This document shows positions 44,761-57,925 of a stretch of 64,000 nucleotides of DNA, piece after piece. Source of the stretch: Globodera rostochiensis (taxonomy: Eukaryota; Nematoda; Chromadorea; Rhabditida; Heteroderidae). The DNA lies in assembly GCA_018350325.1 (NCBI GenBank), contig JAEVLN010000003.1, positions 5,287,758-5,351,757 of the forward strand. Direction: 5' to 3'. A program made the position numbers and the translations under genes. A model generated the notes under the pieces. The model was given only the letters and a program-made list of their open reading frames with translations. It made no database searches and was not told where the DNA came from. Positions within the stretch are counted from its first letter, which is position 1, and the number at the start of each line of letters is the position of its first letter.

Positions 44761-46250
44761 TTATTCAAAAAGCATGAATTCGATCGTTACTTGCGTTTTC
44801 GTTGTATGGGAGTTTAATTGATGTTGAACTTGCAACATATGAATTTTGGAAGTTGTACAAGTAGCCCTCATGTTAACGTCCCCCGGGGCAATTTGCCGTC
44901 GCCCACTACCAATTGCTCGGCCAAATACCGGCCAATACTCCCCACGTACTATTCTTCTGAATGCACAGAAAATGAAAGCCAAATTAAATTGCTGGGCGGG
45001 AATAATAGAAAAGCCACACACCAAAAGTGACCCGTAATCAAATCGAATAATATTGCCCCTAAAATTTGGTAGAAAATAGAAAAAAAATGAGAAAATCCCA
45101 AAGCCTCAAAAACCTCATCAAAATCTAAAAAGCCACAATGAGGCTAAAACTCATTTTAAAGAAAGGATCTGCAGAGATATTCATTAATTGACTAATTACT
45201 TATTTACTAGTGCTGCACGAGAGTCTCGATATCGAGTATCGACTCGAGAAAAGTCTCGAGTTTTTTGGGTCTCGGGCTCGGGCTCGAGTCTCGCGTATTT
45301 AGTCTCGATTTTCGAGACTTTTTTACTACACTGGTAAATGGTATTTTTGGTGAAAATTCATTACAGAATTCTGAGCTTAAATATTAAAAAAATGCGATTA
45401 ATATCTTTTTCACAACGTTTTAGTTAAATCTTTGTGGCTTAGTGGGTTAAACTGTTTCTGATTTCCCTTATCAGAGGTTCTATCCCAAGGAACACCCTTT
45501 TTATTCTTTTAATTAAATACCTAACCCTATCTCTTTATATAAGGATAATTACTCTTTTTTACAGATTCTTAGTCAAAAAACAAAACACATCACGCAGAAA
45601 ACCTTATATGGTTATTTTTTTTACAAATTTAGTTCTAAAGATGGTGGGCCCAGATTTTTCAAAAAAAAAAAATTACCGTGTTTTGAAAATTTTGGTTGAA
45701 ATCTCTTAACAAATCGAGTCAAAAATTCAAAATTTCTCGGCGGCGCCTATCGGCACCGCCGACCTCCCCCCCCCCTCCCAGAAGTAAAGCAGAATTCTCA
45801 AAAAAAATTTGCATTTTGGGAAATTTCTTAATCAAAAACGCAATAAAAAGGGAAAAATACACCCCTAAAAACAAAAATTTTCGGAAAAAATTGCTTAGTT
45901 TTAGTCAAAATCATGATAAAAATCATTAGATTTGGTCTAAAATTGACGTTATCTTAGCAAATTATGACATTTTTGAAGTAATTAAAAATTTTACGAAGAA
46001 AAAAAGTCTCGATATCGAGTATCGACTCGAGAAAAGTCTCGGGTTTTTTTGTCTCGGGCTCGAGTCTCGAGGTAAAGTATCGGGCTCGGGCTCGAGCCTC
46101 AACTCGTGCCACTATTATTTACCCAATCAATAATTGCCTTCTCATTGCTGCCCTCCTGTTCAATGTTGCTGTTGTCATCGCGTTGTGCTGCATGAGGAGC
46201 CTTGACAGCTGCCATCTCCGCCCGAGGCGTTGCTTGTTCCAAACCCTAAC
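44761..46250 (+). pseudogene. Possible membrane-protein gene remnant interrupted by a hAT element
   Basis: 44818-45030 reads open with Cys and Pro (FGSCTSSPHVNVPRGNLPSP, YYSSECTENESQ). After the hAT element (45208-46114), 46125-46240 reads NNCLLIAALLFNVAVVIALC then CMRSLDSC, a convincing single transmembrane helix with a basic/cysteine inner flank. The two pieces could be extracellular and membrane parts of one type-I protein, but no splice sites prove it and no family is recognised. Confidence 0.25.
45208..46114. mobile_element. hAT-type element with TAGTGCTGCACGAG ends
   Basis: Ends TAGTGCTGCACGAG and CTCGTGCCACTA are inverted repeats; an exact 8-bp target duplication ttatttac (45200-45207 and 46115-46122). 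Subterminal arrays of tctcgatatcgagt and ggctcgggctcgag. The interior contains a tRNA-like segment (45428-45495) and a GGCGG...CCGCC hairpin repeat (45735-45765). Confidence 0.92.
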
Positions 46251-46565
46251 CCGAATTCGAACTTTTTAAAAAATTCAAAATTTTCCAAAAATTAAATTCG
46301 GCCTCAACTTGTCCAAAAAGCGCAAACCAACCCAAAAAGACCTAGCGGGCAGGGATCTCAGAATGCCCTATTTTATCGCAATTTTTGACCCCTCAATGCC
46401 ATGAAAATGCCTTATTTTTGGAGCCGGTTGCCATATTTTCTCGAAAATGATCTGGCCTCCCCAGGGGAGGGGGGGGGGGACACTTGCCCCCAGGGGCTAC
46501 GGGCCTGACAAATGAGACCCCGTAAGGGTAATAATAAAAAGCGCATTTAATTTCTTTTTCCCCAT
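46251..46565. other. No gene recognised
   Basis: Contains the dispersed 'accctaacccgaattcgaa' sequence and a G-run; downstream flank of the kinesin-light-chain-like gene. Confidence 0.45.
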
Positions 46566-47948
<1,383 letters not shown>

Positions 47949-48689
47949 ATTCTCTCGTCCACCCTATGCTAAATCTTACAAAAAACGGTCGTAGGGAATA
48001 GAGAGAGAACATTAAATTAATAAAAATGCTGTGATAAACAACATTTTGAGTTTTTTTCTTCAATAAAAAATTGGCACGTTACTTCGTCCCGAATAACTTC
48101 TAAAGTTTTTAGTTTATGTTAGGGGGTTTTCTAAAGGTCCCGGTTTTTACAAAATGATTTTTTTTCTTGTTTTTGCCCAGTAGTCCCGGTTTTTTTGACC
48201 GGGACCAAATTTAGTCCCGGTCCCGGTTTTTTCAAAAGTCCCGGTACCGTTAAAATCGTTATAATTCTTTTCAAATCAATTTTTCCAAAAACCACATTTT
48301 GATAAGGGTAAGAAGGGAGGCACTAGAAGCATGAGCAAAATTTGGGATACGAAATATATTCGTTAGCCAATAGTCAATTGCTAATGAAAACCATTCATTA
48401 CTCATAAATGACTGAATGAATGAATGGAGAAATGGAAAATGTTTCCCATCTTTTAAATGACAAATCTCCCATTGCTGCGGGTGATGACCCTTACTTAGCC
48501 TTTCTGACATTTGTACACAAAAAAAAATTCCGAACATTCAGAAAATGTCTCTTTTTGCATTCATTTGAATTTGTTAGGGGCAAAACGCTGACCCCGCAAA
48601 TGGTTGGCGATTGGTGCTGGAGAATGGGCGGGTGGACGGAGCAGGACGGCCGATGTTTGGTGATGTTTATCTTCACCCCCCCGCCCCAC
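47949..48689. other. Spacer with palindromic CCGGT patch and shared module
   Basis: 48130-48250 is a tcccggt/accggga array of hAT-subterminal type. 48570-48670 on the plus strand contains the WCWRMGGWTEQDGRCLVMFI block shared with 39.0 kb, preceded by a TTAG acceptor-like site. No full gene seen. Confidence 0.45.
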
Positions 48690-49165
48690 ATTGTCTTAAT
48701 CAGAGAGAGTCCAAAGAACAAAAATGGCATTTTTGTTGGTCGAGCTTATTTGAAAAATTTGAATTTGTATGCCATTTCTTACATAAATAAATCCTTGCTC
48801 TCCTCTCCCACATTTGAATTGAAATAGCAAGCGCTTAATAAGGGATATTGCTTCCATGACATTCACGCAGTGCCATTTTAAATTTTTATTTTTATTTGCC
48901 AATCTTTCAGTATTTTAATTTTCAAAACAAAGCATTCAGGAAAATAACCGAATAAATTTACATTTTCTGTGACATAAAAATTTTCAGAAAAAACTTGGTC
49001 CTGGTGCCTGGCTCGGGTCTTAGAAAAACCAGGACTCCAGGATTTTCAGAACTATCAGGATTTTTTCACCCGGGCCGGTCTGTTTGAGCTAGAAAAAATC
49101 CGTGTACCCGGTTTTAAAAATTTTCGGTTTCTAGTAAATTTAAGATTCAAGCAGTAAAAAAGGAA
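48690..49165. repeat. Dispersed repeat, uninterrupted copy (empty site)
   Basis: The inverse of 21700-21889 plus 22654-22930 without the foldback element between them. 48994-49002 (cttggtcct) is the unoccupied target. Confidence 0.8.
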
Positions 49166-49288
49166 AATTACGTCTTATTACACAATTGTCCAGGCGCCAA
49201 ATGAATGAGTACCGCAAAAAATTTATGCATTTTTTCAGTTTAGGCCATTGAAAGCATAAAAATCAAATCATTTGGCAACAATCAAAAA

Positions 49289-50796
49289 ATGTCGGACAAT
49301 CCGAAGAAAGTGGAGAAACGGCTGAAAGAAATGTGAGTTTTTTATTCGAAAAGCCAAGGGTACACGAGCGCCGGACGGAGGATATAACTTCTTTCAACTC
49401 TAACCAAATCAAAAATTTTTGATATAATTTGAAAGCTTACAACTAGTTAAAGCTTTCAAAAGCTAAGCGATTGCCAAATCTCAAAAAAATTGTAGCCAAT
49501 TGTGGCGCCAAAAAAGTGTTTTTCTGCACATTTTTTAGCCATTAAATAAAATTTTCAGTTTTATTTGCAACGACGTTCTGTTTGTTGTGTTCAAATTTTG
49601 TGGCCCTTTTATGCTCGGCCTGAAAGTGGCGCTTCTCAGCGATCGATTTGACTTTTTGGTGGACGCGCATTTCAATTCGAAGAAATGGTCGTTGGGTCGG
49701 TTGGAATTTCGTCGCGAAGCTGACGGAAATGGCGCTGAAATTGTCGAAATCGTTGACTATAAAGTCGAGCGTTTGCTGCCAATTCCGCAAGAGCCGCTTC
49801 TGGACAATGTGATCGGATTCAAAGGCCTTCAAATACGGTCATTTTTGGTTTAAATTGTTTCAAAGCCCTTAAATGTTCAATTTATACATAATTTCAGGTA
49901 CATCGACCAAAGTGTTATCGGATTTCTCCAAAACATTCGCCGGCTTTTTGACTCCAAAGGGACCAATATTTTCATTAGAACACCCGGTATCCAAAACCGC
50001 AGCTGGGAAATCATTTGGGAAAAGATTTGGCCTTTGATCAAAGACAACATTTGCGGCTTTTACTTGCTTTCCTCTGAACTCGGCCGTTTGCGCTGTTTCT
50101 CTCCGACCGTTCTCAGCGATTGCCCGAAACTCCGAGTGATCAATTCCGTTGATCTTTTTCCCAAATTTCCTGGCGATGACAGTGCCGGCGCTTCCTCTAG
50201 CCAAGCTTTGGCCAAATGGTTGCACACGCCCCGCGGGGATAGCCTTCCAAAAGTGTTGAAATGCAGCCTTTGTTTGATAGTGATAGAAGGACTCAAATTG
50301 GTGAGTTTTTGAATTTGTTTTGAATTGGATTCTCTGTTTAAATTCCTTTATTCCTCTTAAGGAATTTGACAATTCGACCGAGCCGGTCAATTTCATCGTC
50401 TGTCTTTGGAATTGCTCTGCGGGCATTGTTGAGCCATTCGAACTGAAGAACAATTTGAGGGGGGAGCGATTGGAGTTTCGACGCTTTAACAAAGACTTTT
50501 GTTTGTTGGTACGTTGTCCGATTGAGCGCGACGAAGACAAATGGGCCAAATGGGAAAAGGAAGCGGTTGGGTGGCGTTCCCATCGGCAGTGGAATCGGAT
50601 TTGGATTGCCCTCGACGACCGGAACGGGAGCATTGGCGACGGGTAATGGGATAAATTAATTATTTCCATTTTTGTAACATTTAAAGAACAAAAACTCGCG
50701 GCATTCACTCGATGCGTTGTCTTACCATATTTTATAATTTTCAGAATGCTTGACGCTAATGAAGGTCCGAGTGAGCCGAAAAAAAGAAAGAATTGA
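49289..50796 (+). CDS. F-box-like family protein, intact copy (I)
   Basis: The only fully intact member in the window. Five exons: 49289-49332, 49559-49837, 49898-50300, 50362-50642, 50745-50796; all phases agree, 352 residues. Residues 1-14 [15 protein letters not shown]-box-like segment ~15-50 ([20 protein letters not shown]). The middle has [20 protein letters not shown], then [20 protein letters not shown]; the C-terminal part has [13 protein letters not shown] and [16 protein letters not shown]; the tail is [10 protein letters not shown], a likely nuclear localisation signal. No signal peptide. By family resemblance it would link a substrate to Skp1 in an SCF ubiquitin ligase, probably in the nucleus. 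The 403-nt third exon and the phases match copies B, C and E. The start is supported by the conserved upstream block and the start shared among copies. Confidence 0.82.
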
Positions 50797-51119
50797 TGAT
50801 GGGGACGGAATTTGGAGGGAAATTTAAAAATTAGAAATCGACTGAACTGAAAAGTGTTGCTTTTTTTCCTTTGCAATAAGAATTTTGTTGTTTGGGTCCA
50901 TGCCAACATTAAGTGTATGAGAAAATTGTGCCGAATTTCCATTCAGTCACCATTTGCTCGGGAACTTTTTTTAACTTCAAAAAGTGTGGCACATTGTTGA
51001 ACAAATAAATACGTTGAAACAAAACAAAAAGATTGCAATGAAACGGCATTTTTGTTATCATTTTGTTTGGGCTAACCGGATTGTAACCAAAATTCGGCAA
51101 ATAAACGTTGAGACGGACA
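50797..51119. other. Downstream flank of copy I
   Basis: No gene or repeat recognised. Confidence 0.45.
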
Positions 51120-51660
51120 GAAGCTCACTTGGACAACGAACCAACATCCAAAAGTCTTCATCAAAGCAATCAATTCGTCGCAACTCCAATCGCTCCTCCG
51201 TCAAACTGTACAGTTCAAATGGCACAATGCCATTAACAACAGAATACCATTTCCGAAGACAGATGATGAAATTGACCGGATCGGTCGAATTGGCAATTGC
51301 TAGAATGGAATAAAGTAGGCATAAATCCAAATTTGACCTTTTTTCGACAAAATACGAATCACGCTACCGATTCAAAATTCCCAATAATCAATTTTGACAA
51401 TTAAAATCATTCTTAAAACACAAAATTGCAACGATAATGCTCGTAATGATCAAATTCACGCTAGCCAAATCACCCCTTTGAGTCCTCCCACTTCTTCTAA
51501 CGAACAAATTCGGCATCGCAACACCTTCGGAATTCCATCCCCGCGGGGCAATCAATCGGAGTTTTGCACAATCGCGACAAATGTTACAAAAGTTGTCTTT
51601 GATCAAAGGCAAATCTTCGGACAAATGATTTTCCAAACTGCCGTTTTGGGTGTCGGCTGA
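51120..51660 (-). pseudogene. F-box-like family copy J, fragments of exons 3 and 4
   Basis: 51655-51490 is an exon-3 fragment with a large internal deletion (DLPLIKDN joins CRDCAKLRLIAPRGWNSEGV). 51310-51130 is an exon-4 fragment (NSTDPVNFIICLRKW, SLTEERLELRRID) cut before the usual CPIERDE block. No exons 1, 2 or 5. Confidence 0.7.
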
Positions 51661-52260
51661 CAGGCGCCGCCGCCGGGAAATGAATTTTTTAATGACAATT
51701 TGTTAAGAAACTCCCCCCCCCCCCTCCTTATAGTTTTAGTTTTTAAAAAAAAAATGAGGATTACCTTTGTTAAGAGATTAGTTTAAAAATACGGTAATTT
51801 TTTGTTTTGATTTGATTTATTCTATTGCAATTTTAGGGGGAAATTTCTAAAATTTTAGGGATTTCGTCAAATCTTTAAAGGCAAAATCTGCAGTTTTTTG
51901 GACTAATTTTCTTAAATTCTGTCAAAAATCCAAAAATTTTTCGGCGGCGCCTATCGGCACCCCCCCCAACCACCCCTCCCCCCCCCCCCCCCCCCCTCCC
52001 CTCAAAACCCGGAGCTCGAGTCGGGTTTCGGCTCATCTGCGGCAACCTGATAGAGACTAGTGATAAGAATAATAAAAAATCGAAGGAGTCGAAACTATTC
52101 CCGCAAGACAGAAAATCCCCGACCTCTAGCCGAAAAGGCGGGCCAAAACGTCCCGCTCCCAAAACAAGGCAAGATTCATATTGAAAAGCGAAAAGCAACA
52201 ATTATAATGTTTGCTCCATATTCTTTTGAATTTCCATCCAAATTCCGTTCTCCTGTGTTT
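51661..52260. repeat. GGCGG...CCGCC hairpin repeats and C-runs
   Basis: A plus-strand hairpin half at 51658-51680, a reverse copy at 51770-51965, C-runs at 51715 and 51960-51997. 52020-52160 is gc-rich (cccgacctc...gaggtcgggg) and unassigned. No gene recognised. Confidence 0.6.
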
Positions 52261-52269
52261 TTTCACTTT

Positions 52270-54052
52270 TTGGGCTCACTTGGACCTTCGTTTGTGTCAA
52301 GCACTCTAAAAATAGAGGTTTAATGGGCGTGGGACGTTTATGTTTTTTCAAACTGAACTTTTAAAAAAAAACTAAACCGCTTGGTTTTTCTTTTAATTGA
52401 TTCTTCTCATTTAAAGCTTTCGAATGGCATCTTATTTGTTTGATTTGTTGGTTTAAAAAAAAGTTAGAGCCTTTAAATAGCTGGCACTAAACCGTGGGCA
52501 CTGAACTGATCGCCGACGTGTTTTTAGGGTTGGATGGGTAGTTTGAATTTTTGACTCAATTTGTTAAGAGATTTTCAACCAACATTTTAAAATACGGGAA
52601 TTCTTTGAAGATTTTAATAATGTTTGTTAAGAAAATTAGACCAAAAGCTGCATTTCGCCTAATTTTTCGTTTGTGAGGGGGCTGGATTTAAATATAATTA
52701 AAAAATTCGCTTCTAAATTTTTTCGAATATTAGATCAAAATTAGCATAATTTCGAATTTCAATAAGCGATGGCAATCAAAGTCAAAATTTCCGGATCGGA
52801 TTTTAATTTGGAAAGGATTTTTCCGGATAAATCCGAGTCCTGGAAAAAATCCAAAAAAAAAAAACCCCGGATTCTGGAAAAATCCGACCGAACTGTCCCT
52901 AGTCATAGTACTCATAAAATCTGATTGAACTCATAAAAATTTGAGGGGACTACTCAAAAATAGAAAATCAGACGTTTTGCACATGCCATGTGCGAAATGT
53001 CGAGAACACGTTGGCAACTCAAAATTTTTTAAAATTATTGATTACTTACCCGTCACCGATGTCCCTGTCTTTGAAGGAAATGGCGATGCAATTCCAGGGC
53101 CAACGCCAATTCCACTCAGCGGCCTCCTTTTCCCATTCGGCCCATTTTGTTTCGTCGCGCTCAATTGGACAACAAACCAAAAGCCATTTGCCTCTATCAA
53201 AGCATCCCTTAAAGTGTCTCAACATCAAACGCTCCCCCGTCAAATTGTTCTTCAATTAAAATGGCACAATGTCAGCAGCAGAAGGCCAAACCCAAAGAAG
53301 GATAATAAAATTGACCGCGTCGATTGAATTGACAAATTCCTTTAATAAAGAACGAATTTGAAGACAGAGAGTACAATAAAACATCAAAAAAATCACCCAT
53401 TCGCAGGGTGGCCAGATGAGAAACTCAAAAATTAGGAAGCCCCTAATAAAGAAGGTTAGATGGTCACCCTGCCCTCGTGTACTAGGATACAAGCTAGACT
53501 AGTACCAAAAATTATTACCATTTTTAGTGCCTCCATTCTTTCCGAATAAAAAATAAGTGTGTCGCAACATCTTCGGAAGTCCATCCCCGCGGGGCATGTG
53601 CAACCATTTGGCCAAAGCTCGGCCAGAAGAAGCGCCGGCACTGTCATCGGCCGGAATTCGGGAAAAAGATCCAAGGGTTGGATCATTCGGAGTTTGGCAC
53701 AATCGCGCAGAATGGTCCGAGAGAATTGGCGCAAACGGCCAAGAGTGGAGGGAGACAAGTACAATTCGCAAATGTTGTCTTTGATCAGAGGCCAAATATC
53801 ATTTCCCAGTTGCCGTTTAGGTCAACTTCCATGAAAATGGAAAGCTTGGTCTCTGTGGAGTCGAAAAGTCGGCGGATGCGCTGGAGAAATTCGATGACAC
53901 TTTGGTCGATGTAACTAAAAGCTTATGTAGAAATTGGACAGAACATTTTTAAGAAAAAGACTTTTAAGCAATTTAAAGCGACAGACTATATTCGAAGGTT
54001 TCTGAATCCGATCACGTTGTCTGGAAGTAATTCTAACGGAATTGGCAACTGC
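52270..54052 (-). pseudogene. F-box-like family copy K, decayed
   Basis: On the minus strand: the end of exon 2 (54052-53985; QLPIPLELLPDNVIGF), exon 3 (about 53918-53520) with a frameshift after NGNWEMI but preserved [17 protein letters not shown] in another frame, exon 4 (53340-53046; [29 protein letters not shown]), and a last-exon remnant at about 52310-52265. 52321-53040 between the last two exons is intron or spacer with a partial hairpin repeat and ggattttttccgga words. Exon 1 and the F-box-like segment are missing. Confidence 0.7.
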
Positions 54053-54068
54053 CGCACACCATTGCTCA

Positions 54069-54200
54069 TTTCCCGCAAATATGGCCAAGAATTATGATGC
54101 CCTTATTGCCAAAGTCCCCGATGAAGATTCGGCTATTGCTTTCTTTCCAAGAACGAGGTCTACTACACCAACAACGTATTTGTGGGGGAAAAATAAAATT
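54069..54200 (+). pseudogene. ISXO2-like (Merlin-type) transposase N-terminal fragment
   Basis: Reads KVPDEDSAIAFF and, one base out of frame, QERGLLHQQRICGGK. The combination 'D-x-AI-x-FF-QERGLLH-x-QRICG' is what I associate with the start of ISXO2-like/Merlin transposases in nematode genomes (family memory, not searched). The C of the zinc-knuckle-like CG is present. The frameshift in tttccaag and the immediate hAT insertion downstream mark it as dead. Confidence 0.45.
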
Positions 54201-54283
54201 TTGGAAAATTTATTCGAATTCGGGTTCGGGGTTCGGAATGAGCCGAAATGAAGGTCAGATTTGGATTCTACGACACTGGAAAC

Positions 54284-55134
54284 CAGGGATGGGCGGAAAT
54301 TTATTTTCAAAAAACGGAAAAACGGAAATATTTTTTTTAAAGGAAAACGTAAAACGGAAAAAAAGGGCCAAAAACAACGGAAAACGGAAAACGGAAAAAT
54401 TTTCAAATAAAATAAAAACTATTTTTTTTTTAAATAATTTATTTAATAAATATTTTTTGAAATATTAACAGTAATTTTAAATTTTGAAGGATGTCTTTTG
54501 CGGCCTTCTAAATCTATTTTAGGCTTTTGGGTGGGGGGGGGGGGTCGGCGGTGCCGATAGGCGCCGCCGGAGAAAATTTTGATATTTTGACTTAAATTGC
54601 TAAGAGATTTTCAACAAAATTTAAAAAATCGGCACTTTTTTTGAAGTTTTTAAAAATGGTAAGCGGCGGCGCCGATAGGCGCCGCCGGAAGAATTTTTTA
54701 AAAAAACTTAACAAGATTTGTTAAGAAAATCGCTCCAAAAATGAAAATGGAAAACAAAATCCCCCAAATGTTTTTTGATTTCGTCCAACAAAAAATGAAT
54801 GAAAAGCTTGTGAATTGTCATCTAAAATGTTTGTTTGTAATTGGAAAAAGTTAAAAAGAATTTTTAAAAATTATTTAACCACCGTAACTGTACAGAAAAC
54901 AAGAAATAATCACTGACATAGTCGGGGATCTGAACCCCCACCCACACTTATCTCCCCACACCAACCACTCACCATTACACCACAACCAAACCGCATTCCA
55001 ATTCTCCAATAATCCCATTCTTAGGGGTGTATATTTTTTCCGTTTTTTTCCGTTAAAAAGGGCATTTTAACGGAAAACGGAAAAAAAGGCCCAAAAACAA
55101 CGGAAAAACGGAAAACGGAATTCCGCCCATCCCT
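54284..55134. mobile_element. hAT-type element with CAGGGATGGGCGGAA ends
   Basis: Perfect 15-bp inverted ends CAGGGATGGGCGGAA and an exact 8-bp target duplication ctggaaac (54276-54283 and 55135-55142). Subterminal arrays of acggaaaacgg. The interior has two GGCGG...CCGCC hairpin repeats (54545-54570, 54663-54690) and a tRNA-like segment on the minus strand (about 54995-54915). 851 bp, no transposase. Confidence 0.93.
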
Positions 55135-55873
55135 GCTGGAAACCCACAGAAACGTCTTTAAAAAAAATTTTGTTTTTGGGTCACATAACCCACAAGTACC
55201 ACGAACCCGCACCCCTGGAATCCAAACATCCTAATTTCTTGTTTTTTTATAGCAAAAAGTGTCAATTTATAAATTTTATAAAATGAATGGCTAATTAATT
55301 AGGTAAAAAAGGACAAAGAGAGCTTTCACATTACTAAAATAAAAATTCAGGGATTTTCAAATTTAAACGGAACGGGAATCCGGCACGGGATTCCCGTCAT
55401 TTTTTCCGTTCCCGTAAAAATCCCGTCGAATTTATCTCTAGGAATCACGAAGGAACGGAAAAGGCAGAAAGCAGAGATGTAAATTATTTATTAAAATTTT
55501 CTCACTTAACTTTTTAAGATTAAAAAAATAATAATTTTTTATATGTTTTTTATTCTCTCATTTTGTTTGTCGAACATTTTGGTGCCAAAAAGGTCAATTT
55601 TCATATTGCAAAGAAAAAAAGCAACAATTTCAATATTTCTCTATTTTCTTATTTTAAATTTCCCTCCTAATCCCTCGTCCTCAGTTTTTTCTCTTTTCGG
55701 CTCACTGGGGGCCCAAACGACCTGCTCCCCGGAAAACAGCTCTCACTCAAATATAGCATAGGATTATTGCATAAAAACAAATTCCATGTTCCGCAGCTGG
55801 CAGGTGTCTGCCATCTTTTTGTTTTTAGCTAATTGAAATCAATAAGAATCATTTGAATTTTCAACAACAAAAA
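55135..55873. other. Spacer
   Basis: 55350-55440 is a cgggaatcccg palindromic patch. 55680-55740 (minus) resembles a last exon of the F-box-like family (agtgagccgaaaagag). 55833-55873 is the conserved block before the ATG of copy L. Confidence 0.5.
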
Positions 55874-57205
55874 ATGTCGGACAATCCGAAGAAAGAGGAG
55901 AAACAATTGAAATCAATGTGAGTTTTGCAGGTGAATCCCTCCGCCCTCATCGGATTGCTCTTTTTTGACTAATTAACAAAACGGGGAATTGTCTATTTAC
56001 GGCACCCATTCCATCTCATTTAAACCCCGAATTTTCAGTTTGTCAAACTCTTCAAAAAACATTCACAGAGGTTGTCATAATGCTGCCAGTTACGAAACTT
56101 TGGATATGTTGAAGCATCAAGAAACAATGGCTGGCAGGTGCAAGACTTCATTCGGGGAAGGTTTGATGTCCTTATTTATAAGATTTGTCCTTGAAAGAGC
56201 TCATTCTTTAGACGATTTTTACAAAAACTATTTTACATAAATTTTGATTAATAGGAGGCACCTATGGTTTTGCGAAAATTTAAGAAGTCCAAAACCCGTT
56301 TAAACGCAAAATCCGATAAATTGAATGCCATATTTGTGTTATCGACCCAAATTACCTCTTAGAAATGAATAAATGCAATTTGTCCCTATTTGGTCGAGCA
56401 TTATACCAAATGAAAGCTCTCGATGAGTAGAAGCAATTAATAAGCAATAATTAAGCGATCTGAGAATTATGAAAAAGTTATGGCCATAAAACTTCCAAAT
56501 CGAAAGTTTTCAAGCTTTTAAGATTTGAAAAAGCTCAGTTCTTAAAAAAATTATATTTAAAAAAGGTGTTATTTTTAATTTATACATAATTGTGGAAAAA
56601 AAATTGACGATTTTGGATATTTTTAGGGCCGTTGGATCGTTTGGAAATTCGTCGCTCAACTAACGGAAATGGCGCTGAAATTGTCAAAATCAATGGCTAC
56701 ATCCAGCGTCGGCTGTCAATTTCGCAAAATTCACTGCCACCCAAAATGATCGGATTCAAACCCTTTAGAATAAGGTCATTTATAAACATTAAAAATGAGT
56801 CCGATCGCTAAAGTCCTTAATCCCGCTTTAGTTACATCGATCGAAGTGTTATCGAATTTCTCAAAAGCATTCGTCCGCTTTTCGACTCCAACAGGACCAA
56901 TCTTTTCATCGCAACATTCGACAACCAAAACTGCAGTTGGGAAATCATTTGGCGCCGGATTTGGCCTCTGATCAAAGACAACATTTGCGGCATTTTTTTG
57001 TCTCCCTCTAAATTGGACCGTTTACGCCAATTCTCTCCGACCGTTCTCCGCGATTGCCCAAAACTTCGATCAATCAAATCCGATTTCGTTTTTCCCGAGT
57101 TCCCGGCCGATGACAATGCCGGCGCTTCTTCTTCCCAAGCTTTGGCCAAATGGTTACATACGCCCCGCGGGGACGGCCTTCCGACGATGTTGCGATGCGG
57201 ATAAA
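55874..57205 (+). pseudogene. F-box-like family copy L, truncated
   Basis: Exon 1 (55874-55917, MSDNPKKEEKQLKS) is intact. The start of exon 2, with the F-box-like segment, is replaced by unrelated sequence (56040-56630), and it resumes at [19 protein letters not shown]. Exon 3 (56833-57205) reads [18 protein letters not shown] and [20 protein letters not shown], ends in an early stop just after LPTMLRCG, and has no exon 4 or 5. The inserted stretch has an open frame (CHNAASYETLDMLKHQETMA) of unknown origin. Confidence 0.7.
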
Positions 57206-57784
57206 ACTCGATGCCTTTAAATTAAAAAACTCGATGAGTGTCTTATATATGAAAGAAGGGAATGTTCAATAAATAATTTGATGTACAGAAAGGGAGAGAG
57301 AAGGGCGAATAAATGCACACTCACTCTCTCAACTTTGCTTCTCTGTCACTGCTCTGTCACTGCTCTCTCACTTTTACTCTATTTCTTCTCCTTCTTTGTT
57401 CAGCCTAGTTTACAACTGAGTCTTTTCACCCTTTCTCTCATTGTTTGTCTTTAAGACAGACTGTCTGCCTCTGTACCTCACTCCGTTTCGAGGGAGACAG
57501 AGAAAGGAATGTGAGAAAATAGAGCCTCTCTTCTAACAACCAAAATGAAGCACATTCTGAGGGAAAGAAACGAGAGCATCGTGAGAGAGAGTGCATATTT
57601 CACGATTTTTCTCCTCCCACCCTTCTCGATAGATTCACCATTTGTTTTTTTAAATCACATTTGCTCAATTTTTGTTTTTTTATGCAATACATATATTGGT
57701 GATATAAATTTAAAGTCTTGAGACAACCAGTGGAAATTTTGTTAATCATTTTGAATGTTGAAATTGTTAAGATTTAGACAAATC
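57206..57784. other. CT/GA-rich low-complexity spacer
   Basis: 57290-57610 is dominated by ctctct and gagaga runs in both orientations. No gene recognised. Confidence 0.6.
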
Positions 57785-57925
57785 CAAAGACATATGATGA
57801 AATTGACCGAGTCGTTCGAATTGAAAAATTCCTTAATACAAATAAAAGAATTTAAGGCAAAGAATCCGAGAAAACAAATTCAAAACTCACCAATTTGAGT
57901 CCATCCATTCCCGTCGGACAAAATT
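57785..57925 (-). pseudogene. F-box-like family scrap (copy M)
   Basis: On the minus strand: the exon-3 end (MDGLKL, GTGAGT donor), the intron, then an exon-4 start EFFNSNDSVNFI. Only about 140 bp remain. Confidence 0.7.

Noticed and set aside
45428..45495. Functional tRNA gene
   Set aside because: Box A is good but box B is altered (GGTTCTATCCC) and I could not close a seven-base acceptor stem; kept only as a tRNA-like segment within a hAT element.
49869..50942. 357-codon minus-strand open frame
   Set aside because: It is the antisense shadow of exons 3-4 of the intact F-box-like gene, whose splice phases and family conservation are on the plus strand.
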